Source: Marinoscillum sp964351625
GTDB lineage: Bacteria; Bacteroidota; Bacteroidia; Cytophagales; Cyclobacteriaceae
DNA length: 64,000 nucleotides
NCBI GenBank assembly: GCA_964351625.1
Contig: CAYGOV010000002.1
Coordinates: 306,339 to 370,338 of the forward strand
Reading direction: 5' to 3'
In this document: positions 45,743 to 55,111 of the stretch, one piece after another
Layout of the letters: each line of letters begins with the position of its first letter
How positions within the stretch are numbered: the stretch's first letter is position 1
Position numbers and translations under genes: made by a program
The notes under the pieces: generated by a model
Told to the model about the DNA's origin: nothing
The model's database searches: none
The model's input: only the letters and a program-made list of their open reading frames with translations

Positions 45743-46495
45743 TCAACTAAAAAACCACAACTTAACGGCCATTCCAAATACGATGACAATTAGAATCAAT
45801 CGAATCCATTTGTCATCTTTCCCTACAGACCAACGACTGGCGATCCAGCCGCCAGCTGAATTTCCAGCTGCTAGCGTGAGTCCATAATCCCAACGAATTT
45901 GATCTTCCCACCAGAAGATCCCTAGCGCGACCAACGTGTAACACACAATCACAAATGATTTGATACTATTGGTCTTTGCCATATTGAAGCCATGAATACC
46001 AGTGAGCGTGGCTATGATCAAAAAACCTACGCCTGCCTGAATAAAACCACCATAAAGCCCAACAAGAAAAAAGGTGCCAATTGAAAATATTTTGCGTTTT
46101 GTCGATAGTAATTCTTCAGCTCCATTCTTAACTAGATAAGGTTTCAAAACTGTCAGAACCATTACTACTACCATCACCACAGCAAGTATCTTGTTGAACA
46201 CCTCACTGCGGATGTCCATGGCGTAATAAGCGCCTATGATACATCCAATTACTGCGGTAATACTGGCATAAATTGAATAAGGAAATACAAATACGCCTTT
46301 ACTTTTAAAACCTCCAGCGGCTACTAGACTTTGAAGTAATATTCCGATTCTATTGGTGGCATTGGCAGCACTAGATGGCAAACCCATAAAAATCAGCAAT
46401 GGAAGGGTTATCAATGATCCACCGCCTGCTAGAGTATTGATCACTCCTGTCAAGAGACCAACAACAATAAGTACGAGCCCTTCTAAAAGCGTCAT
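45743..46495 (-). CDS. TauE/SafE family permease
   Basis: A 250-residue membrane protein with about eight helices. The N-terminal GVINTLAGGGSLITLPLLIF and the repeat-like GGFIQAGVGFLIIATLTGI carry the paired glycine motifs of the family, proposed to export or import small organic or sulfur anions. Its ATG overlaps the folK stop by four bases, so it is co-translated with folK. Function in this host is unknown; the link with folate synthesis is probably only positional. Confidence 0.85.
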   Translation of the reverse strand: MTLLEGLVLIVVGLLTGVINTLAGGGSLITLPLLIFMGLPSSAANATNRIGILLQSLVAAGGFKSKGVFVFPYSIYASITAVIGCIIGAYYAMDIRSEVFNKILAVVMVVVMVLTVLKPYLVKNGAEELLSTKRKIFSIGTFFLVGLYGGFIQAGVGFLIIATLTGIHGFNMAKTNSIKSFVIVCYTLVALGIFWWEDQIRWDYGLTLAAGNSAGGWIASRWSVGKDDKWIRLILIVIVFGMAVKLWFFS

Positions 46496-46989
46496 AACTC
46501 TAGTTCCATTTCTGTAATGGTGCAGTCAAGCGGATCAGGGCATAACTCCAAAAGTTCTAATTGTGAATGGCCAAGTAACGGGTGTGCCTCATTAGGGGCA
46601 ACTTCCACCATTGGTATAAGCGTAAATCTTCGCATTTGAATTCCTGGGTGCGGAATAATGAGTTTTTCGTCATTTATGATATGATTATCATAATATAGTA
46701 TGTCCATATCAATGATTCGTTCGCCCCATTTTTTGATTCGTTCGCGACCCATGCGTTTTTCTACCTCTAGGCACACTTCCAGCAGCTGATGAGGATCTAA
46801 AATGGTATCTACCCGCAGTATTATGTTGAGAAAGCTACCCTGTTCTGTATCTCCCCAAGGAGCAGACTCATAGATTTTGGAGTAATCCACTATGATCACA
46901 GGATAGGATTCAAGAAGAAATTTGGCCTGGTTAAGATTTGTTAACCTATCGCCGAGATTGGTACCTAAAAGCAGAAATATTCCTTTCAT
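46492..46989 (-). CDS. folK: 2-amino-4-hydroxy-6-hydroxymethyldihydropteridine pyrophosphokinase
   Basis: A 165-residue enzyme transferring pyrophosphate from ATP to the pterin in folate synthesis. It starts KGIFLLLGTNLGDRLTNLNQ, then SAPWGDTEQGSFLN, and the signature KKWGERIIDMDILYYDN with two Mg-binding Asp; IIPHPGIQMRRFTLIPMVEV follows. The ATG at 46989 is chosen over the TTG one codon upstream. It is the first gene of the unit continuing into the TauE gene. Confidence 0.95.
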   Translation of the reverse strand: MKGIFLLLGTNLGDRLTNLNQAKFLLESYPVIIVDYSKIYESAPWGDTEQGSFLNIILRVDTILDPHQLLEVCLEVEKRMGRERIKKWGERIIDMDILYYDNHIINDEKLIIPHPGIQMRRFTLIPMVEVAPNEAHPLLGHSQLELLELCPDPLDCTITEMELEL

Positions 46990-47041
46990 CAAAAGAGCTA
47001 AACTATTTGTTGCTTCAACCGTCTTTAAGTGACTGTCTACT

Positions 47042-47049
47042 TACTTTTG
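47042..47049 (+). promoter_or_regulatory. Candidate -7 element of the sppA promoter
   Basis: TACTTTTG at 47042-47049 fits the Bacteroidota -7 consensus TAnnTTTG exactly and ends 25 bases before the sppA ATG. No good -33 element is seen 19-21 bases upstream, so the call rests on one element. Confidence 0.35.
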
Positions 47050-47074
47050 TAAAATAATAGGATAAATACATAAC

Positions 47075-48805
47075 ATGGCATTTCTGCGCAATCTATTGGC
47101 CACCATTCTTGGCCTTTTTATTTTTCTCTTTTTAATCATCATACTACTTGGAAGCATTGCCGGATCAGCCGAGACTGTTCCTGATGTTGCTTCTAATTCC
47201 ATCTTACATCTCAATCTCACCGGCGTGATAGCAGAGCAGTCCGTAGATGACCCATTTCAGGAGGTTTTTGGTGGAGAAAATCCCTTGAGTTTATTGGATA
47301 TGCTTGCCGCAATCAATGAAGCAAAATATGACGATCGCATTCGAGGAATCTATTTGGCCCCACTGTATGCATCTACAGGTTATGCCAGCTTGCAGGAGAT
47401 TCGAGATGCCCTTATTGATTTCAAATCATCAGGAAAATTCGTGCATGCTTACGGTACCTATCTTTCCGAGGGAGATTATTACCTAGTTTCAGTTGCGGAT
47501 TCGATTTATCTCAATCCAGAAGGAGCGTTGGAATTCAACGGCTTGACTGCCAATGTTACCTTTTTCAAAGGATTGTTTGACAAACTGGAAATCGAGCCTG
47601 AGATTTTCAGAGTGGGTCAGTTTAAGAGTTTCGTGGAGCCTTATACGCGTACTTCAATGAGCGAAGAAAATCGCCTTCAAATGACCGAATTACTAGGATC
47701 ACTTTACAATGTCTATCTGGAAAACGTATCTAAATCAAGAAATATATCGTCAGAGGAACTCGCAAAGATTTCTTCCAAAATGTTGGTGCAATTGCCACAA
47801 GATGCTGTTGATTACGGACTGATTACAAAAGTGGCATATGAGGACGAAATGATGGATTTGCTACGTCAAGAGATGAATATCGGTAAAGGTGAGGATCTAA
47901 AGCTCATACCAATTGACAAATACATGAAGGCAGTGAGCGGTGGTAATTATTCTGCTAATAAGATAGCCGTCATAGTGGCCAGTGGTGATATAGTAATGGG
48001 AGAAGTAGATGATGCTATTGGTAGTGATCAATTTGCAGATGAAATCAGAAAGGCGAGGGAGAGTAGTTCTGTAAAAGCTATAGTGCTTCGTGTCAATTCG
48101 CCAGGCGGTGGTGTTACCGCTTCAGACATTATCTGGAGAGAGATCATGCTCACCAAAGGAGTTAAGCCAATCATTGCATCTATGTCCAATGTGGCAGCAT
48201 CTGGAGGTTATATCATAGCCATGGCTTGCGATACAATTATTGCTCAACCCAATACCATTACAGGCTCTATTGGTATTTTCGGTATGATGTTTAATCTTGG
48301 CGATTTCCTTGAGAATAAGCTAGGCATTACCAATGAAACGGTAAACACAGGAGAGTTTTCTGATATGATGACAGTTACACGTACCCTGACTCAACAAGAG
48401 CGAAATATTATGCAACGTCGTATAGAGGCTGGATATGAGATGTTTGTAACTAAGGCAGCAAAGGCAAGATCTATGGATGTTGAGGAACTGAAAAAACATG
48501 CTGGCGGTCGTGTTTGGACAGGGGTTCAAGCGCAGGAACGCGGATTGGTAGACATCCTTGGCTCATTTGATGATGCGGTGAATATGGCCGCTGAGAAAGC
48601 GGGTGTGGCTGATGATTTTCGCATAAGCTATTACCCAAAGAAGAAGCAATTTTTAGAAAAAATAATAACAGACCTGAGCGAGGCTAAAGCTCAAATGTTT
48701 GGGCTTGAATCAAAGGCCCTTTCACCTTACCTAAAGGCAGTAAAAGAATTAGAACACCTTAATGGGATACAAGCAAGACTGCCAGGTAATCTTGAGATAA
48801 AGTAG
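47075..48805 (+). CDS. sppA: Signal peptide peptidase SppA, 67K type
   Basis: A 576-residue membrane-anchored serine protease that cleaves leftover signal peptides. One N-terminal transmembrane helix (residues 8-28) is followed by two tandem ClpP-fold domains. The catalytic Lys is in FRVGQFKSFVEPYTR of the first domain and the Ser in ASMSNVAASGGYIIAMACD of the second, which is how the E. coli long form divides its Ser/Lys dyad. Length matches the long form. The gene is transcribed alone or with bioB, 63 bases further on. Confidence 0.95.
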   Translation: MAFLRNLLATILGLFIFLFLIIILLGSIAGSAETVPDVASNSILHLNLTGVIAEQSVDDPFQEVFGGENPLSLLDMLAAINEAKYDDRIRGIYLAPLYASTGYASLQEIRDALIDFKSSGKFVHAYGTYLSEGDYYLVSVADSIYLNPEGALEFNGLTANVTFFKGLFDKLEIEPEIFRVGQFKSFVEPYTRTSMSEENRLQMTELLGSLYNVYLENVSKSRNISSEELAKISSKMLVQLPQDAVDYGLITKVAYEDEMMDLLRQEMNIGKGEDLKLIPIDKYMKAVSGGNYSANKIAVIVASGDIVMGEVDDAIGSDQFADEIRKARESSSVKAIVLRVNSPGGGVTASDIIWREIMLTKGVKPIIASMSNVAASGGYIIAMACDTIIAQPNTITGSIGIFGMMFNLGDFLENKLGITNETVNTGEFSDMMTVTRTLTQQERNIMQRRIEAGYEMFVTKAAKARSMDVEELKKHAGGRVWTGVQAQERGLVDILGSFDDAVNMAAEKAGVADDFRISYYPKKKQFLEKIITDLSEAKAQMFGLESKALSPYLKAVKELEHLNGIQARLPGNLEIK

Positions 48806-48868
48806 TATTCAACTTTGGCAAAGCGCCTAAGCGTATTATCTTTCAAAAAAAATATAAAAACGAGTTGC

Positions 48869-49846
48869 ATGAGAAACGACTGGACGAAAGCGGAAATCAA
48901 AGAAATATTTGAAAAGCCAATATTGGAGCTAATCTACGAGGCGGCTACTGTTCATCGCGAGCACAATGACCCTTCCGAAGTTCAAGTTTGCACGTTGCTT
49001 TCTATTAAAACTGGCGGTTGTCCAGAAGACTGCTCTTACTGTCCGCAGGCTGCTCGCTATCACACGGATGTGAAAGTTCAGAAGCTACTAGATGTGGATG
49101 TGGTGATGAAGCAAGCCATCAAAGCGAAAGAAAATGGTAGTACGCGTTTTTGTATGGGCGCAGCTTGGAGAGAAGTGCGTGATAACCGTGACTTTGACAA
49201 AGTAATTGAAATGGTGTCTGGTGTTAATTCACTGGATATGGAAGTTTGTTGTACGCTAGGAATGCTCACTCCTGAGCAAGCTCAAAAGCTAAAGGATGCA
49301 GGGCTCTATGCATATAATCACAACCTAGACACTTCTGAGGAGCATTATGAGGAGATCATCAGCACACGTACCTATGATGACCGACTCGATACCATCAACA
49401 ACGTAAGAAAAGCGTCTATTTCTGTCTGCTCTGGAGGTATCATCGGCATGGGTGAGACCAATGACGATAGAATAGGAATGCTTCACACGCTTTCTACAAT
49501 GGAAGAGCATCCAGAATCAGTACCAGTGAATGCTTTGGTACCTGTCGCAGGAACACCACTAGAAGATCAACCTAAAGTGTCTGTCTGGGATATGGTAAGA
49601 ATGATCGCTACAGCACGTATTATCATGCCGAGAGCGATGGTGAGATTATCAGCTGGTAGAGTGAGGATGTCCGTAGAAGAGCAAGCACTTTGCTTTTTGG
49701 CTGGAGCCAATTCAATCTTTGCAGGTGACGAGCTTTTAACCACTCCAAACCCAGATGTAGATCAGGACAAGGCTATGTTCCAAACACTCAACCTAAAGCC
49801 GAGAGCATCTTTCAAAGGAGCAGCTGCTGAGAAATACTTAGTCTAA
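48869..49846 (+). CDS. bioB: Biotin synthase
   Basis: A 325-residue radical-SAM enzyme inserting sulfur into dethiobiotin. The CxxxCxxC cluster is in KTGGCPEDCSYCPQAARYHT, with CMGAAWREVRDNRDFD, YNHNLDTSEEHYEEII and the C-terminal GRVRMSVEEQALCFLAGANS that bind the second cluster and substrate. The ATG at 48869 (MRNDWTKAEIKEIFE) is chosen over a TTG 18 codons upstream, as it matches the usual start. No other bio genes are beside it. Confidence 0.96.
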   Translation: MRNDWTKAEIKEIFEKPILELIYEAATVHREHNDPSEVQVCTLLSIKTGGCPEDCSYCPQAARYHTDVKVQKLLDVDVVMKQAIKAKENGSTRFCMGAAWREVRDNRDFDKVIEMVSGVNSLDMEVCCTLGMLTPEQAQKLKDAGLYAYNHNLDTSEEHYEEIISTRTYDDRLDTINNVRKASISVCSGGIIGMGETNDDRIGMLHTLSTMEEHPESVPVNALVPVAGTPLEDQPKVSVWDMVRMIATARIIMPRAMVRLSAGRVRMSVEEQALCFLAGANSIFAGDELLTTPNPDVDQDKAMFQTLNLKPRASFKGAAAEKYLV

Positions 49847-49848
49847 AA

Positions 49849-50778
49849 TTACTTTTTGATGGCTTTTGTTCGATTGAGGTTGATCAGCACTGCGCTGATC
49901 AACACGACGATCATACCTATAAATTGAAGTTGGCCGAGCTGCTCATTGGCGACCACCCATCCAATAAATACTGCCACTACAGGATTGATATAAGCATAGG
50001 TGCCTACAGCCGCTGATGGTAACTCATTGAGCAACCATGTATAGGCCACAAAAGCGACAACAGACCCTGCAATCGCAAGGTAAATAACAGCAAGCCAAGC
50101 CTCAAAGGTTGGATGAAACCAACGAGAATCACCAGCCTCGCCGAAGAAAAGTGCAAGTACTAGGCAAATAATAGAACCTCCAATAAGCTGCCATCCGAGG
50201 TTGGCGTGCATTGTGCCTTTGGCTGGTCTGGATCGGTTGTAAAGTGTGCCAGCTACCCAGCACATAGCACCGAAGAGTGCCACCACAGATCCCCAGAAAT
50301 ACATTTCTGCATTTTGATAACCTTCAAGTGGAGATAGTTTTTCACTGAAGAGTAGAATGATACCCACAAATCCAAGCACAAGTCCAAAGAGGATAATTGG
50401 ATTTTTGAAGTAACTACTCCAATGCGCCCGATCCAATACCACAAACCAAATCGGAATGGTAGCGACCAATACGGAAGCATAGCCTGAAGGAATGTATTGC
50501 TCAGCCCAAAACAAAGAACCCTGACCGCCTGCAAGTACAATTAGCCCAATGATCGAATTCTTAATCATCGCACTTTTACTGGGAAATCCTTCTTTTTTAT
50601 ACAGGCTATAGCCAGTTAAGATTAGACCTGCAATCAAAAAACGAACTGCTGCCATGGTGAAAGGTGGGAAACCTTTCAGACCCAAAACAATCACAAAATA
50701 GGTGGTACCCCAAATGAAATATATTGCCAAAAAAGATAAGACTATTTTGAGATTTCGAGATGATGATTGGTTGCTCAT
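49849..50778 (-). CDS. EamA-family (DMT) transporter
   Basis: A 309-residue membrane protein with ten predicted helices in two EamA repeats. The first begins LSFLAIYFIWGTTYFVIVLG and the second shows NELPSAAVGTYAYINPVVAV. Members export amino acids, nucleosides or drugs; the substrate cannot be read. The ATG at 50778 is chosen; a GTG 11 codons upstream is less likely. It ends two bases from the bioB stop, tail to tail. Confidence 0.88.
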   Translation of the reverse strand: MSNQSSSRNLKIVLSFLAIYFIWGTTYFVIVLGLKGFPPFTMAAVRFLIAGLILTGYSLYKKEGFPSKSAMIKNSIIGLIVLAGGQGSLFWAEQYIPSGYASVLVATIPIWFVVLDRAHWSSYFKNPIILFGLVLGFVGIILLFSEKLSPLEGYQNAEMYFWGSVVALFGAMCWVAGTLYNRSRPAKGTMHANLGWQLIGGSIICLVLALFFGEAGDSRWFHPTFEAWLAVIYLAIAGSVVAFVAYTWLLNELPSAAVGTYAYINPVVAVFIGWVVANEQLGQLQFIGMIVVLISAVLINLNRTKAIKK

Positions 50779-50830
50779 AGATGACCTTACTGACAAGTCA
50801 TTTGGCAGCACGTGAAAGTAGCAAATCCAT

Positions 50831-50857
50831 AAAAAAGGCCATCATTTGACGGCCTTT
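50831..50857 (-). terminator. Terminator of the coiled-coil lipoprotein gene
   Basis: Read on the minus strand, the stem AAAGGCC / GGCCTTT (50851-50857 with 50834-50840) has a ten-base loop and is followed by a run of six T (complement of 50831-50836). It begins 19 bases after the lipoprotein stop. Confidence 0.75.
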
Positions 50858-50876
50858 ATAATGTGTTGATTCTGTT

Positions 50877-51293
50877 TTATTTGAAAAATTCTTTTATGTC
50901 ATCCCCAACATCACTTAGCGTTTTTTTAGTCGCTTTGGTAGCATCTTCCGCAAACTCCTTGGTGTCATTCCATGCCTGTTCTGTGGAATTTTCCACTTTC
51001 TTGAGGGCGCGCTCTGTATCATCTGCTTGCTCTTGAAGTGACTTCTTCATTTTTTCCAGCTGTGTTTTAGATTCACCAGTAGCCTTGGATATTTTATCGT
51101 CTAGCTTATCGATTTCCTTATCTATATTTTGCTTCAGCTCTTTTAGTTCGCGTGACAAATCTTTTTGCTCCTTTTGAAAGGATTCCTTGAGGTCGGATAC
51201 CTTTTCTTCACGTTTTTCTTTAGAAGCATCAGAACAGCTTGCGAGTAGACCAAGAGTTAGTATTATGGTAAATGTTGTAATTAGTTTATTCAT
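50877..51293 (-). CDS. Coiled-coil lipoprotein of unknown function
   Basis: A 138-residue protein starting MNKLITTFTIILTLGLLASC, a type II signal peptide with lipobox LASC, so it is anchored to a membrane. The rest is almost wholly Lys/Glu-rich heptad repeat (about 25-110), then AEDATKATKKTLSDVGDDIK, a segment recalling YtxH/apolipophorin-like stress proteins. An upstream in-frame ATG would add 18 residues before the signal peptide, so it is not used. Function unknown; periplasmic cushioning or envelope stress is a guess. It is monocistronic with its own terminator. Confidence 0.8.
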   Translation of the reverse strand: MNKLITTFTIILTLGLLASCSDASKEKREEKVSDLKESFQKEQKDLSRELKELKQNIDKEIDKLDDKISKATGESKTQLEKMKKSLQEQADDTERALKKVENSTEQAWNDTKEFAEDATKATKKTLSDVGDDIKEFFK

Positions 51294-51514
51294 TTTTCTG
51301 TGTTTTTTAATTTTCGTACTCCTAAGATAAAGAAAGAACCATTCCAACTATTCGATTAACTGATTATCAACAACTTATCGAACATTTTTTTATTTTCAGG
51401 GTCAAATTGGAATTACGATTTGCAAAATGATAAGGAGTCTTGCAATGACTGTTGACGCTAAGTTTATTCATCCAACTTTTCAACAGTGTATCTTCGCAGA
51501 CTAATTATAATACT

Positions 51515-52204
51515 TTGAAAGATATCCACGGACTGGCCATACAGCGCTACTACACACAAAATGATCGTCATAAATTGACGCTTCACAACTCCTACGGCAA
51601 GCCTGAGAAGATGACTGTGGAGGTGTTCTTTCGTGAAGAGGAGGATTTTAGTGTTTTGGAGCATCTAGCTATAATCGAAAGCACTGGTAAAATCTTGGAT
51701 TTGGGAGCAGGTGCTGGAGCTCACTCGCTAGTGCTTCAGGGAAAAAATAAAGACGTGACTGCTTTGGAAAATTCCCCTGGTTGTGCGTCTGTCATGCGCA
51801 GTTCAGGAGTAGAGAAAGTAGTACTGGACGATTTCCGAAATCACAAAGAACAATATGATACCGTCCTCATCTTAATGAATGGTCTGGGATTAGCTGGCAC
51901 TTTGGTCGAGCTTGGTGGCTTCCTCAATCACTGTAAAACCCTTCTAAAGCCTGGTGGACAGATCTTAGCAGACTCATCAGATCTTACTTACCTCTACCAA
52001 GATGGTCAAACTAGACCTGAAGGCTATTATGGGGAGATTCGCTACCAATATGAATACCATGGCGAGAAGGGCGATTGGTTTGAATGGCTGTATGTAGATC
52101 AAGAAAACCTAATAGCCGAAGCGGAGAAAGTAGGTATGTCTGTAGAGATTTTACATACGGATGAGAATGATCAGTATTTGGCTTGTATCAAAGTCGATAT
52201 TTGA
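51515..52204 (+). CDS. Class I SAM-dependent methyltransferase
   Basis: A methyltransferase of about 229 residues. The sequence KDIHGLAIQRYYTQN is followed by LTLHNSYGKPEKMTVEVFFR, the SAM loop ILDLGAGAGAHSLVLQ, the acidic VTALENSPGCASVM and a glycine-rich GGFLNHCKTLLKPGGQILAD. Family members, as I recall, start just before the xDxxGxA motif, so I place the start at the TTG 51515; no ATG is available before residue 32, and a TTG at 51452 would add 21 residues. The substrate is unknown. Confidence 0.78.
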   Translation: MKDIHGLAIQRYYTQNDRHKLTLHNSYGKPEKMTVEVFFREEEDFSVLEHLAIIESTGKILDLGAGAGAHSLVLQGKNKDVTALENSPGCASVMRSSGVEKVVLDDFRNHKEQYDTVLILMNGLGLAGTLVELGGFLNHCKTLLKPGGQILADSSDLTYLYQDGQTRPEGYYGEIRYQYEYHGEKGDWFEWLYVDQENLIAEAEKVGMSVEILHTDENDQYLACIKVDI

Positions 52205-52336
52205 GGCATAGGTATGAATTCACCAAAAAAAGCCTTCTTTTTGCAGATAGATTGATGGTACCCCACTTTTAGAATTTCCGGTCTTTCATACCTCATTTCC
52301 CACTTGATTTTTTATTCAATTACCAAAACATTCTTG

Positions 52337-53866
52337 ATGAAGAAATACATCAACCTTTTCGATTTTAGTCAAAAAGTAGATTACAAAACGGAAGTCCTTT
52401 CAGGCCTTACAGTAGCACTTGCATTGGTGCCAGAGGCGGTTGCCTTTGCTTTGATTGCTGGACTTTCTCCCCTCACGGGGCTTTATGCTGCATTCATGAT
52501 GGGGTTGGTGACTTCTATTTTAGGAGGGCGACCTGGGATGATCTCTGGAGCTACAGGAGCAGTTGCTGTTGTGATTATCGCTTTGGTCAAATCGCATGGT
52601 GTGGAGTATGTTTTTGCTACTGTGATACTGGCTGGAATCATGCAAGTAACCGCTGGATTTCTTCGCTTGGGTAAACTTATGCGTCTAGTACCGCACCCAG
52701 TGATTTTTGGTTTTGTGAATGGTCTCGCCATCATCATATTCATGTCTCAGCTGGATGCCTTCAAAGACATGAACGGCAACTGGATCACAGGATCTAATTT
52801 TTTCGTGATGCTTGGCTTGGTTCTGTTGACAATGCTCATCATTTGGGGATTACCTAAGATCAGCAAAGCAATACCAGCATCTCTAGTGGCTATTTTGAGC
52901 ATATTCGGTATCGTGGTGGCTTTTGGTATTGATACCAAAACTGTCGGTGATATCGCATCTATATCTGGAGGATTTCCACCATTCCATTTGCCAGCAGTAC
53001 CTATCTCATGGGAAACGTTCATGGTCATCCTGCCTTATGCTTTGATAGTAGCAGGAGTAGGGCTAATCGAGAGTTTGCTTACGCTCAATATTGTGGATGA
53101 AATTACAGAGACGCGAGGAAGAGGTAATAAAGAAGCAGTAGCTCAAGGTGCTGCAAATATACTTTCAGGAATGTTTTCAGGAATGGGGGGCTGTGCCATG
53201 ATTGGTCAGAGCCTGATCAATATCTCTAATGGCGCAAGGGCTAGACTTTCTGGAATTATTGCGTCATTAATGTTGCTTTCTTTTATCATGTTTGGCGCAG
53301 AACTCATCGAGCAATTACCAATTGCAGCGCTCACAGGTTTGATGGTAATGGTTGCTATCGGGACTTTTGAGTGGGCCAGTTTACGTACGTTCAACAAGAT
53401 GCCAAAATCTGACATCTTCGTGATGGTGATGGTTACCTTAGTGACAATCTTCTTGCATAATCTTGCTTTGGCGGTGATTATTGGGGTGATTATAGCCGCT
53501 TTGGTTTTTGCTTGGGATAATGCAAAACGTATCCGCGCCAGAAAAACTATTGATGAAAATGGTGTAAAGCATTATGAAATTTATGGGCCATTGTTTTTTG
53601 GTTCTATTTCCGCTTTCAATGATAAATTTGATCCACTTAATGATCCAGACGAAGTAATCGTAGATTTTTACGAAAGTAGGATAGTGGATATGTCGGCTAT
53701 AGAGGCCGTTAATAAACTCACGGAGCGCTATCAGAAAGTAGGAAAGATCATTCACCTCAAGCATTTGAGTCCAGACTGTAAGCAGCTTCTTGCCAATGCC
53801 GATGCTTTGATTGACGTAAATGTCTTGGAAGATCCTACATATAAAGTGCTGGTTGACGATATTTGA
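52337..53866 (+). CDS. SulP family anion transporter with STAS domain
   Basis: A 509-residue membrane protein of the SLC26/SulP family. It has about 12-14 helices: the N-terminal VLSGLTVALALVPEAVAFAL, then FGFVNGLAIIIFMSQLDAFK, and GAANILSGMFSGMGGCAMIG. A short C-terminal STAS domain (about 425-509) follows. Members carry sulfate, bicarbonate or organic anions; the substrate is not predictable. The ATG at 52337 is chosen over the one 11 codons upstream. The small gene at 53884 lies 17 bases downstream. Confidence 0.9.
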   Translation: MKKYINLFDFSQKVDYKTEVLSGLTVALALVPEAVAFALIAGLSPLTGLYAAFMMGLVTSILGGRPGMISGATGAVAVVIIALVKSHGVEYVFATVILAGIMQVTAGFLRLGKLMRLVPHPVIFGFVNGLAIIIFMSQLDAFKDMNGNWITGSNFFVMLGLVLLTMLIIWGLPKISKAIPASLVAILSIFGIVVAFGIDTKTVGDIASISGGFPPFHLPAVPISWETFMVILPYALIVAGVGLIESLLTLNIVDEITETRGRGNKEAVAQGAANILSGMFSGMGGCAMIGQSLINISNGARARLSGIIASLMLLSFIMFGAELIEQLPIAALTGLMVMVAIGTFEWASLRTFNKMPKSDIFVMVMVTLVTIFLHNLALAVIIGVIIAALVFAWDNAKRIRARKTIDENGVKHYEIYGPLFFGSISAFNDKFDPLNDPDEVIVDFYESRIVDMSAIEAVNKLTERYQKVGKIIHLKHLSPDCKQLLANADALIDVNVLEDPTYKVLVDDI

Positions 53867-53883
53867 TTACTTAAGATTGATCT

Positions 53884-54078
53884 ATGAAAATTCGAATTAC
53901 AACTTTTCTACTGACGATTCTTTCAGGCTTCATCCTTTTTGCGCAAACAGTGGAAGATACTACCACGCCTGAAGAAGTCCCTATGAGTAGTCGACTGATT
54001 CTTTATGCTATGACTGGTGTGGGCATATTATTTCTCTATCTATCCTTCAAGCGCAGCAAATGGGGGAGAAAATCTTAG
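53884..54078 (+). CDS. Small secreted or membrane protein of unknown function (64 aa)
   Basis: I do not recognise it. The 64 residues comprise a signal-like N-terminus (MKIRITTFLLTILSGFILFA), a short acidic spacer (TVEDTTTPEEVP) and one transmembrane helix (SRLILYAMTGVGILFLYLSF) ending in a basic tail (KRSKWGRKS). This predicts a small inner-membrane protein with the C-terminus inside. It follows the SulP gene by 17 bases and may be its accessory subunit, or unrelated. Confidence 0.65.
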   Translation: MKIRITTFLLTILSGFILFAQTVEDTTTPEEVPMSSRLILYAMTGVGILFLYLSFKRSKWGRKS

Positions 54079-54200
54079 CTCTAAAGATTTTCGGATTTTG
54101 AAACTGCAAATTCTATAATCTGCGTAGAGAAATCATTTTTAATCCAACTGCCACTCATAGAAGAAGTGGTCGCCTCAATTCTTTCCCCGACATTAAGTTT

Positions 54201-54208
54201 TATCTTTG
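54201..54208 (+). promoter_or_regulatory. Candidate -7 element upstream of phenylalanine hydroxylase
   Basis: TATCTTTG at 54201-54208 matches TAnnTTTG exactly and lies 36 bases before the ATG. A weak -33-like TTCTTT is centred about 20 bases further upstream. No other motif is seen in the 166-base gap. Confidence 0.4.
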
Positions 54209-54244
54209 ATGGAACATTAATGCTACACCCCAAGTTTTAATACC

Positions 54245-54988
54245 ATGAAGCAAATTTACGATTTTTACACTCCAGAAGACTTTGAAGTATGGCAGACACT
54301 TTATGATCGCCAAGTTCAAAATTTACCAAATGCTGCTTCTAAGGCCCATTTAGAAGGAATGAATTTGGTGAGTTTCGAACGAGATGAAATTCCAGTTTTC
54401 GAAAAGATAAATGAAGCGCTGATTCAACTTACGGGTTGGAGATTGGCGGTAGTACCTGGGATCGTTCCGGATTACACCTTCTTTGAGCTAATGACCAATC
54501 GCAGATTTCCAGCTACCACCTGGTTGAGGAAAATGGCGGAATTGGATTATCTCGAAGAACCAGACATGTTTCATGATGTATTTGCGCATGTTCCTCTGTT
54601 GACTAATAAGTCCTTTGTTAATTTCCTAGAGGAGCTTAGCAAAATAGGACTTGGCTATGTGGGAAATGATTATGCGATTGAGATCCTTTCGCGCATTTAT
54701 TGGTTTACCGTGGAGTTTGGATTGATTCAGGAAAAAACGGGCTTGCGCATTTACGGTGCGGGAATTCTTTCTTCAGCAGGGGAGACCCAGTATTGCTTAT
54801 CAGATACCCCGCCAAAGCACGATTTTGATGTGCAGACCATAGCGAATACACCATATAGAAAGGATGTTTTTCAGGATAGATACTTTGTGATCCAATCTTA
54901 CGAGCAGCTCTTCAAAAGTATCCCTGATATCAAGAAAGTGATGGCGGATATGGTTGCAAAAAGAAAGGAAGAAAAGGTCTTAGCTTAA
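54245..54988 (+). CDS. phhA: Phenylalanine 4-monooxygenase
   Basis: A 247-residue non-haem iron hydroxylase converting phenylalanine to tyrosine with tetrahydrobiopterin. The iron ligands His110 and His115 are in DMFHDVFAHVPLL and Glu157 in YWFTVEFGLI; RFPATTWLRKMAELDYL precedes them. It is a single catalytic domain, as usual in bacteria, without the ACT regulatory domain of animals. No pterin carbinolamine dehydratase gene is adjacent. The gene stands alone, followed by a hairpin. Confidence 0.95.
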   Translation: MKQIYDFYTPEDFEVWQTLYDRQVQNLPNAASKAHLEGMNLVSFERDEIPVFEKINEALIQLTGWRLAVVPGIVPDYTFFELMTNRRFPATTWLRKMAELDYLEEPDMFHDVFAHVPLLTNKSFVNFLEELSKIGLGYVGNDYAIEILSRIYWFTVEFGLIQEKTGLRIYGAGILSSAGETQYCLSDTPPKHDFDVQTIANTPYRKDVFQDRYFVIQSYEQLFKSIPDIKKVMADMVAKRKEEKVLA

Positions 54989-55033
54989 GCCATAGCTTTT
55001 TAAATTTGCTGCCTTTGACAATGGGGCAAAGTG

Positions 55034-55084
55034 AAGCGTCATTTCGAGACATAGGTGCAAGTGCATCTGGTCGAAGTGACGTTT
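55034..55084 (+). terminator. Imperfect hairpin between phhA and hisH
   Basis: Arms CGTCATTTCGA (55037-55047) and TCGAAGTGACG (55071-55081) pair with one G-U, and three flanking pairs extend the stem on the outside. The 23-base loop follows. TTTCTTTTTT comes soon after, so it may terminate phhA. The GTCATTTCGA sequence also resembles short palindromic repeats I recall from Bacteroidota genomes, so it could be a repeat unit. Confidence 0.45.
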
Positions 55085-55111
55085 CTTTTTTGCTACAAGC
55101 TGTATCACACC

